From Sipunculus nudus (lineage: Eukaryota; Annelida; Sipuncula; Golfingiida; Sipunculidae), in contig CM049321.1 of NCBI GenBank assembly GCA_026874595.1, forward strand, positions 45,687,797-45,751,796: DNA of 64,000 nt, in the 5' to 3' direction. Positions 58,195 to 64,000 of this stretch are shown piece after piece. The notes under the pieces are model-generated. The model was not told the origin of the DNA. It saw only the letters and a program-made list of their open reading frames with translations, and did no database searches. The position numbers and the translations under genes are program-made. Every line of letters begins with the position of its first letter. The stretch's first letter is position 1.

Positions 58195-58644
58195 TCCCCT
58201 TGCAACGAAGTTGCGAAGGGGATATATAGTAACGCCTCCGTTCATGTTTCCGTCCGTGTGTCCGACTGTCTGTCCAGAATTGGTTGTGGATCGATTTCAA
58301 GCCAAACTGTTTGCCTAAAACCTTTCATCTTGCACATATGGCTCACCTACCCACAGATGAAGAACCCTATCGATTTTGAGGTCATGGGGTCAAAGGTCAT
58401 GGCCAGGCGCCCACTTCTTGAAAAAACTTGTGGACCCATTTAAGGCTAAACCATTTGACCAACACCTGTCTGTGTCATCTTGCTCATATGGCTCACCCAC
58501 CCATGGATGAAGAACCCTATTTAGTTTGAGGTCACAGGAGCAAACGTCAAGGCCAGAGAGCTGCCCTTCTCATTTTCACACTGCGTAATACAACCATTCT
58601 AATTATGCCCCGTGTGAGGGATCCTCCGCTTTGCGGTGCCCTTG
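58195..58644 (+). mobile_element. Second class of hairpin-ended element (TC...CTTG)
   Basis: It begins after an A with TC inside a strong hairpin (58193-58224: TATCCCCTT, GCAAC, loop GAA, GTTGC, GAAGGGGATA). It continues with TTCCGTCCGTGTGTCCG and two ~125-bp units sharing CATATGGCTCACC.ACCCA and GATGAAGAACCCTAT, one with GGGTCAAAGGTCA. It ends with a hairpin (CCGCTTTGCGG) then CTTG and T. No coding capacity. The TC start, end hairpin, CTNG end and A/T flanks recall Helitron borders. Confidence 0.45.
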
Positions 58645-58689
58645 TTTTCTTTCTTTTTTTTTTTTGTTGCTATCTGCATTTACTTAGAT

Positions 58690-59040
58690 TTTATAGGGGA
58701 AAAAAATTCTCGAAACCGTCTAGCCAAAATGTTTTATATTTCACAGAAATAATCCCAGAAACCATCTTTCTCAAGTTTGGTGATTTTTGACCAAGTATGG
58801 GAAGCTTAACTTGGTCATTTGGCAAGTTTGGCAAGCATACAAAAATTACAATATCAGAAACAGCCAGAGCTATCATCACCAAATTTTAGGCAAATGTTGG
58901 TCACATGAGTCATATTTGAAAGTGAGGTATTCGAGGCGCCACCTGCATCGACCTTTTTTGTTGGGGGGGGGGGGGGGCTGTACAGGGGTCATCAGTCATC
59001 AGTACACTAACCCATAATTTCTAAGGTATAGCTAAAGCCA
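58690..59040 (+). repeat. Dispersed repeat F, copy 2
   Basis: Aligns with the reverse complement of 31045-31280 (AGCTATCATCACCAAATTT, GGCGCCACCTGCAT, poly-G, AGTACACTAACCCATAATTT). Confidence 0.55.
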
Positions 59041-59548
59041 GCATCCCCAAATATTATGCAAATGTTAGTCACTACAACTTTACAAAAAGATCATAGGATG
59101 ACTGCATTGTTCGCATGTCACTGCAGGTGTTTCCCCAGGATACTGATAGCTCCTAACATTCAAAGCAGAGTACAACCATGTCATTTGGTGTCTGTGTATA
59201 AGCAACTGATAGTCTGGTCAGAACACAGGCAGGCAGAACGCCAAAGGTTAATGCATGCCTGGTAAGTGTTTCCTAACCAAATGTGACTAATACTGTAACT
59301 TTTTATGCAAATATGTGCCTATTTCCATCCAAGCATAAACTGTGGATTTCTTTTGTGACCTTATTTACTGTGACTATATTTTCCTCCCCAAGACACTTTT
59401 CTTGCAATCATATTGTCACCAGTCAAAAACGAAAAACTCCATGAAAACCTGGTTTGCCTTATTTAAAAAAAAAAAATAACTCGCCTCTCAGATTAAACTG
59501 GAAGACAACAGTGACTTAACCATTATAATGCTGAAAAACTTTTGATTT

Positions 59549-59754
59549 CGAAATGAAGAATACTGGAAGATAAAGAGCCCACAAGCTCTTATCTTGCCTT
59601 GCTTGAAAACACTTTTTTTTTTGGCTTTACCAGTTACTTCAGCCCCTGTCGAACGCGTCTTTAGCATTGTGGGAACTCTTCATGCACCATTTCTTGTTTA
59701 TTTCAGTGGCCGGTTACATATTTTAGTCTTGACTGATGAGATATTTCAAGATTA
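59549..59754 (+). pseudogene. hAT transposase relic (C-terminal dimerisation region)
   Basis: After a stop, one frame reads FRNEEYWKIKSPQALILPCL then KTLFFLALPVTSAPVERVFS and IVGTLHAPF. This matches the hallmark hAT C-terminal block (EYW...P.L..LA...L..PATSAPSERVFS.AG). Only the last ~45 residues are recognisable. The rest of the transposase is absent or too decayed, and the frame then runs into unrelated sequence. Non-functional. Confidence 0.7.
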
Positions 59755-60311
59755 AATATTTTTTCATCGAACATTTTCTTGGTTTTATTGAACTAGTGAT
59801 AAATAGTAAATAGTTATAGTAACAGGATTAAAAAATAATGATAGCCACCTTTTACTTTCAGTCTAACAGTTAAAAGTAATAGGCAAACACCCAAAGTAAT
59901 AGTAATAGGCCCTATTATTGAAAACAGTAATAGGCCTCGAAATGTCCAGTGTTTAGAAACGATAGCAGCTTTTAGGACCAGTTGGTAATTTTAAATACAA
60001 GGCTCTACAACAAAAGGACCTGCAAGCAGATGCTCTTCAGAGGACACTGCTTACTATCAATTAAAATAAAAGACAACAATGTTCATAAAGTAAAGAGAGC
60101 AGGCTGACCACACTACCATGGTCTGTGCCACAGTTATTATGCGACAATCGACTTTAGTCGGACACATTCAGTAATTATAGTTTGAAACCCATTATTCAAA
60201 CAAACCAGGGTCACTGTGATTAAGGGGGGGAGCGCTAATATTTGGTGGGCGGTTTAAGGGGCATTATGAATTTTTTAACCAAGTTAAAAAATAAATATAA
60301 ATTTATATATA
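59755..60311. other. No recognised feature
   Basis: AT-rich flank of the hAT relic; no second transposase segment was found. Confidence 0.4.
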
Positions 60312-60313
60312 TA

Positions 60314-60498
60314 CAGTGAAACCTCGTTGTGTCGAAGTCGAAGGGACCCTCTAAAAACTTCGACACATCCGAGGTTCGACACAAGCGGGTTTTATTTGGT
60401 TTAAATTTAACTAGAGTTGTCCGGAATATCGAGTCAATAACTTCGACATAAGCGGGGTTATTCGACTTAAGCGAGTTCGACACAACGAGGTTTCACTG
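60314..60498. mobile_element. pogo/Tc1-like MITE, 185 bp, TA target
   Basis: The termini CAGTGAAACCTCGTTGTGTC and its inverted copy (GACACAACGAGGTTTCACTG) match exactly and are flanked by TA on both sides. The insertion lies in a (TA)n tract that continues to about 60560. Inner TTCGACA boxes repeat in both orientations. Confidence 0.75.
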
Positions 60499-60499
60499 T

Positions 60500-60547
<48 letters not shown>

Positions 60548-60991
60548 GTATATATATATATTAATGATTACTATGTTATATATTTTAGCATATGAAAATA
60601 TATTTTTTTTTTATTTCAACTATGATCCATGTTAATCACAGGTACTATACTAATATTTGGTAGGCGGTTTAATGGGTATTATGAATTATTTAAAACTTTT
60701 TTAGTTTTTGAAGCAATTTTCACCCAAAAAAAATAAGGATCGTCTGTTTCTCAGAAACTGTTATGTCTTTGCATATTTTAGTCAAACTATAGAAGGGTTC
60801 AATATTTAATATATATATTAATAGTCTATTTCTTCAAACTTAGGATATAAAATTTCCGTCTTTTTCAACATGCTATATATGTCAATGGCGAAAAGGCGCA
60901 TCTTCGTTTATACTCTTAAAATATTATCTCTTAAATGTAATGCTCGGGGTTAAATAACTGAAATGTTGTCTTATGTTAAACTTTGCATTTT

Positions 60992-61065
60992 ACCGGTGTC
61001 CGTGGTCTCGACAGCATACTGGACTCAGCAAAGCACATATCGTGAGTTCGATTACCGGTGTCAGC
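60992..61065 (+). ncRNA. tRNA-derived sequence (SINE head or tRNA pseudogene)
   Basis: ACCGGTGTC at the 5' side pairs partly with the 3' side. GTCCGTGGTCTCGACAGCAT resembles an A box, and GTGAGTTCGATTACCGGTGTC has a good B box (GTTCGATTACC). The anticodon arm is not properly paired, so this is not a working tRNA. Sequence downstream is AT-rich. Confidence 0.4.
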
Positions 61066-61192
61066 AGAGAAGCTGTGAGATTGTTAAAATACAATCTAAT
61101 TGCTAATTAATAAAAATTAAATGAATCTTGAAAAGTGGGAAAACAAATAGATAAAATGAGAGGTATTGCAGCTCAACGGGGAGGCGCGCTGA

Positions 61193-61267
61193 AGGCGCCC
61201 CCTCTGGATCCGCCACTGGTAATATACAGCAAAGGCAATTTTATGCACATATATTTATATATACATG

Positions 61268-61311
<44 letters not shown>
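61193..61311. repeat. CAGTGGCGGATCC-type transposon end and (GT)n microsatellite
   Basis: CCCCTCTGGATCCGCCACTG at 61201-61220 is the inverted form of the terminus at 20093. A pure (GT)18-type tract follows at 61276-61311. Confidence 0.55.
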
Positions 61312-61543
61312 AACACCTCACATGTTATTCAACACAACATACTTTTTTTAAATTTCAGTTAGAAACATCAGCTGCAAAAGATGAATAAATATCATATTTG
61401 CAGGATAAAAACTAATGAAATATGAAGATAAGTACAAAATCTGCGGATTCCAATGACAGGAATTTTATTATTGTTCTTTAGAACATTAAATCATAATTAC
61501 ACTAAGTGAGATTCCGAGAGGACGGCGAGCACTGGATGCGAGT

Positions 61544-61561
61544 TGGGGGGGGGGGGGGGGG
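61544..61561. repeat. 18-base poly-G tract
   Basis: Homopolymer. Confidence 0.9.
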
Positions 61562-61731
61562 CATGGCAAGATATTATTTCAACCATTTTCGAAAGTTTCG
61601 CGACAAACAAATTTATTTATTAGATCAACAGTCCACAACAAAAGTTGTGTGTATGTGACCATCCAGATAGTTAAAAATATAGCGTTTTGATCTGGCTTCC
61701 AAATCTAGTATTATTCAGAATGCGGCACCTA

Positions 61732-61732
<1 letters not shown>

Positions 61733-61764
<32 letters not shown>
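61733..61764. repeat. 32-base poly-C tract
   Basis: Longest homopolymer in the window; its true length is uncertain in any assembly. Confidence 0.9.
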
Positions 61765-61765
<1 letters not shown>

Positions 61766-61847
61766 ACACACGCATACAAATAGACCCTTGTGACGGGGAA
61801 CAAATTTACCCCCTCCCATTTTCTTAATAGAGTTCAAATTAATTGTA

Positions 61848-62802
61848 TCCGCCAAAACGAAGTTTTGCGGATACTATGTTTTTGACCGGGTTCCGCCGCC
61901 TCCGCCGCGTTTGTTTCCGGAATAGAACTCTGAGACCACTTTACAGATTTTTCCGAAACTTTACACGATTATCGGGTCACACGTGAACTGGTGCCAATAT
62001 ATTTTGCGTTGACCTCTGACCTTTCCTCTATCCAGTGCGTCCATCTATGCGTGTGTTTTGACACATTAATCCACATAACTTCGGACTCGTTTGGCCAATC
62101 AGGAAAACAGTTTTGCACAAATGTAGCCCTTGGATAGCTTTATAACATACATTTAAAATGGTGGCGCCACCTGCAACCATTTTTGCACAGTGTCCATCTG
62201 TTTATCTGCCTTGGGATAAAATCACTCATATCTCTGCAATGAATGGACTTAACCACCTGAAAGTTTGCATGAATATTCATCTCGGATAGCTTTCTGGGTT
62301 TTATGACAGGTGGCGCCAACTACATTCACGTTTACGCTGCAGACATCCAAGCTAATATCTCAAAATTTTGCATGTGTATAGATTTCACACAACTATGCAA
62401 GACTGATGGCGCCTACTGCAACCATTTTTACAGTGTCCGTCTGTTTGTCTGCCGTGGGATAAAATCACTCATATCTCGGCATTGGTTTGACTTATGTGCC
62501 CTAAATTTTGCAATTGTATATAACTTTGATAACTTTCTGGATTTTGTGGCAGGTGGCGCCACCTTCATACACATTTCTGCTGCGGACGTCCATGCTTATA
62601 TGCAACACACCTCACTCTCTTTCCCCTCGCCAGTCAATCCATGCCTCACTTCACCTGTCCCAGTCTGGTTTCGCGTCATCCATGCTTATATGCAAAACAT
62701 CCTGTCTCTTTCGCCGAGCCACTCAATCCATGCCTCACTTCACCCGTCCTACTCTGATTTTGGCTGATACACGTAGTCGCTTGTCGACTACCCGTGTTCT
62801 AG
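61848..62802 (+). mobile_element. Third class of hairpin-ended element (TC...CTAG)
   Basis: Begins A|TC within a hairpin (61845-61874: GTATCCGC, AAAAC, loop GAA, GTTTT, GCGGATAC). Units with GGTGGCGCCA boxes and GGGATAAAATCACTCATATC (62213 and 62456) follow. It ends with the hairpin ACACG..TAGTCG / CGACTACCCGTGT (62769-62797), then CTAG followed by T. The bounds (A|TC ... CTAG|T with a terminal hairpin) match the Helitron rule. The reading frames across 62303-62819 are not convincing. Confidence 0.45.
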
Positions 62803-62819
62803 TTATAAAAATGTTGTAA

Positions 62820-63342
62820 GTGAGGGATACAGATAGCTTTAATTTACATGCTATAGGGATTATGTGTTTCTTGAAGCATTGAAGCATTTCAAGAGATGCA
62901 CAGTCAGAATATTGGACTTGTGTGGTATCTTTTAATAAAGACACAGGCCCATGGAATGAAATGAAGTTTTTTCCTCCTGTTAACTGTTCTGGTTTCATTT
63001 GTATAGCAATTATAAACTGAACAGATCCCCATCATTGCTGAGGATCAACCTGATGTAACTTAAGATTTGGTGTATATGAAATTACTAGGTTTATGTTGCC
63101 TTTAACAGGAACTGGTTGTATCTAATTGTAGTGAATTTTTTACACATTACTTCAATATTACTGTGTTTCGGAATAAGGCAGTCCTTTTTTTTTTAAAGTG
63201 TGCTCAACAAGAATTTGCCTTTTTAATGTTCTGCTGAACATTCTGTGAAATATATTTTTAAATATACCGACTTTAACTGTGCTGAACATGTACATACTGA
63301 TTGAATGTTGTCCTCGTCGTCCACCTGCTAAATTGAAATAAA
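62820..63342. other. No recognised feature
   Basis: AT-rich, no supported frame. Confidence 0.4.
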
Positions 63343-63563
63343 TATTGCTGAGCTTAGCCGAAATGTACAAATAAATTGCGAGAGAATGTTCATTAATAAT
63401 ACAATATATTTATAAACTTAGTATAATGTTTTATTTAAACCAAAATTATATTATTGCTGAACTTTGCCGAAATGTACAGATGAATTGCGAGAGAATGCTT
63501 ATTAATAATAAAATATTTCAATTCGTTTAGTTTAATGTTTTATTTAAAACCAAAATTATAATA
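63343..63563 (+). repeat. 109-bp tandem duplication
   Basis: ATTGCTGA..TT.GCCGAAATGTACA begins both copies (63343 and 63452), and GTTTTATTTAAA.CCAAAATTAT ends them. The copies differ by about 10 per cent. Confidence 0.75.
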
Positions 63564-63599
63564 CAGTTTAAATAAGGAACAAACTAGTTTCACCCACAG

Positions 63600-64000
63600 G
63601 GAATGCGGATGGGTATATTATAGAGGGTCAGGTGAAGGTAGGCTAACTTTCGGTTTTTATACAGTAAGAGTAAAGTAAAAGCAGCCAATAGCTTATGACG
63701 AAAAAACTTGCTAACGTTGTCTAAATGGGAAGAACTGCAAATATAAAATGGCATCCATCTCCAAGTTTTGTCGTTTCTTTGAACGGGTTCGGCTCTCGAT
63801 TGGCATAGCTGAGTCTCTGCTGCTGGGATCGGTGGAGGGAATGCATGCTGCTTCTGCCTTTGTGGCTGTGGGTGCTGTGGCTTTCCTCAGGTCACCGGTA
63901 CTGGTAAAACGGTCTCTCGCGGCTTCTTTCTTGGCTTGGCATCACGTCTATTGGCACTCAAAAATGTGGTTAGGGAGCGCACAGGGCTGGGGTCTTGACC
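63600..64000 (-). other. GC-richer edge region, possible truncated gene
   Basis: GC content rises sharply. A minus-strand frame is open from the edge to about 63890 (QDPSPVRSLTTFLSANRRDA and KPRKKPRETVLPVPVT) and ends at a possible donor (CCG|GTGACC). After one TGA it is open again for about 90 codons. No family recognised; it may be the edge of a gene or transposon outside the window. Confidence 0.2.

Noticed and set aside
62303-62819. Plus-strand frames of 154 and 103 codons
   Set aside because: They fall inside a repeat element with tandem subunits, overlap each other in different frames and have no domain.

Overview
The window is nuclear DNA of an animal. It is AT-rich and gene-poor, with long simple repeats, spliced C2H2 zinc-finger genes, an L1/Tx1-like LINE and many non-autonomous transposons. 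Two features suggest, as an inference only, a marine invertebrate and most likely a bivalve mollusc: the abundance of tandem-cored dispersed repeats with hairpin ends, which resemble the 'pearl' elements of bivalves, and the runs of TGACCTTTGACCT-type repeats. There are no bacterial or organellar features, no rRNA and no CRISPR array.

Genes. Three members of one C2H2 zinc-finger family are present. A probably functional gene lies on the minus strand (coding exon 16089-17546, inferred 5' exon near 17939-18011 with TATA box and initiator). A dead tandem paralogue lies on the minus strand (9121-10990). A six-finger gene lies on the plus strand (56142-57212). All three share an unusual acidic N-terminal region with a CPEDT/VHVSS motif, and the two intact genes share the same exon boundary in front of the ATG. 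A minus-strand exon (38455-39823) encodes an acidic protein with about 14 copies of a nine-residue repeat and an F-box-like end running into a strong splice donor; it carries four one-base frameshifts. Weaker exon candidates are at 25571, 33503 (minus), 34456 and 35320.

Mobile DNA. Most of the remaining sequence resolves into elements. The clearest class has a 29-nt hairpin at its 5' end and a GACCCATRGGTC palindrome followed by CTTG or CTAG at its 3' end. Complete or nearly complete copies are 2657-4521, 12981-15454, 29700-30882 and 39856-41804 (minus), 52498-54333 (plus) and 43115-50031 (plus). The last one is interrupted by an almost intact 5.5-kb LINE (44438-49943) with candidate target-site duplications. 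Ends are shared while the cores differ (335-bp satellite units, nuclear-receptor-like TGACCTTTGACCT units, or unique sequence). Two further hairpin-ended families are at 58195-58644 and 61848-62802. There are also pogo/Tc1-like MITEs flanked by TA, a Harbinger-like MITE with TAA target duplications, two long-inverted-repeat elements (21163-21818 and 31435-32673), a 5'-truncated LINE of another family (18183-19125) and a hAT transposase relic (59549-59754).

Layout: 1-9 kb nested repeats; 9-18 kb zinc-finger paralogue pair; 18-34 kb transposon relics, TA microsatellites and minisatellites; 34-40 kb possible exons and the F-box-like gene; 40-55 kb repeat elements and the LINE; 55-58 kb third zinc-finger gene; 58-64 kb transposon relics, with possibly a gene edge at the right end. 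Several reading frames in the window break by loss of a single base, often in A/T runs, which may reflect assembly error as much as decay.
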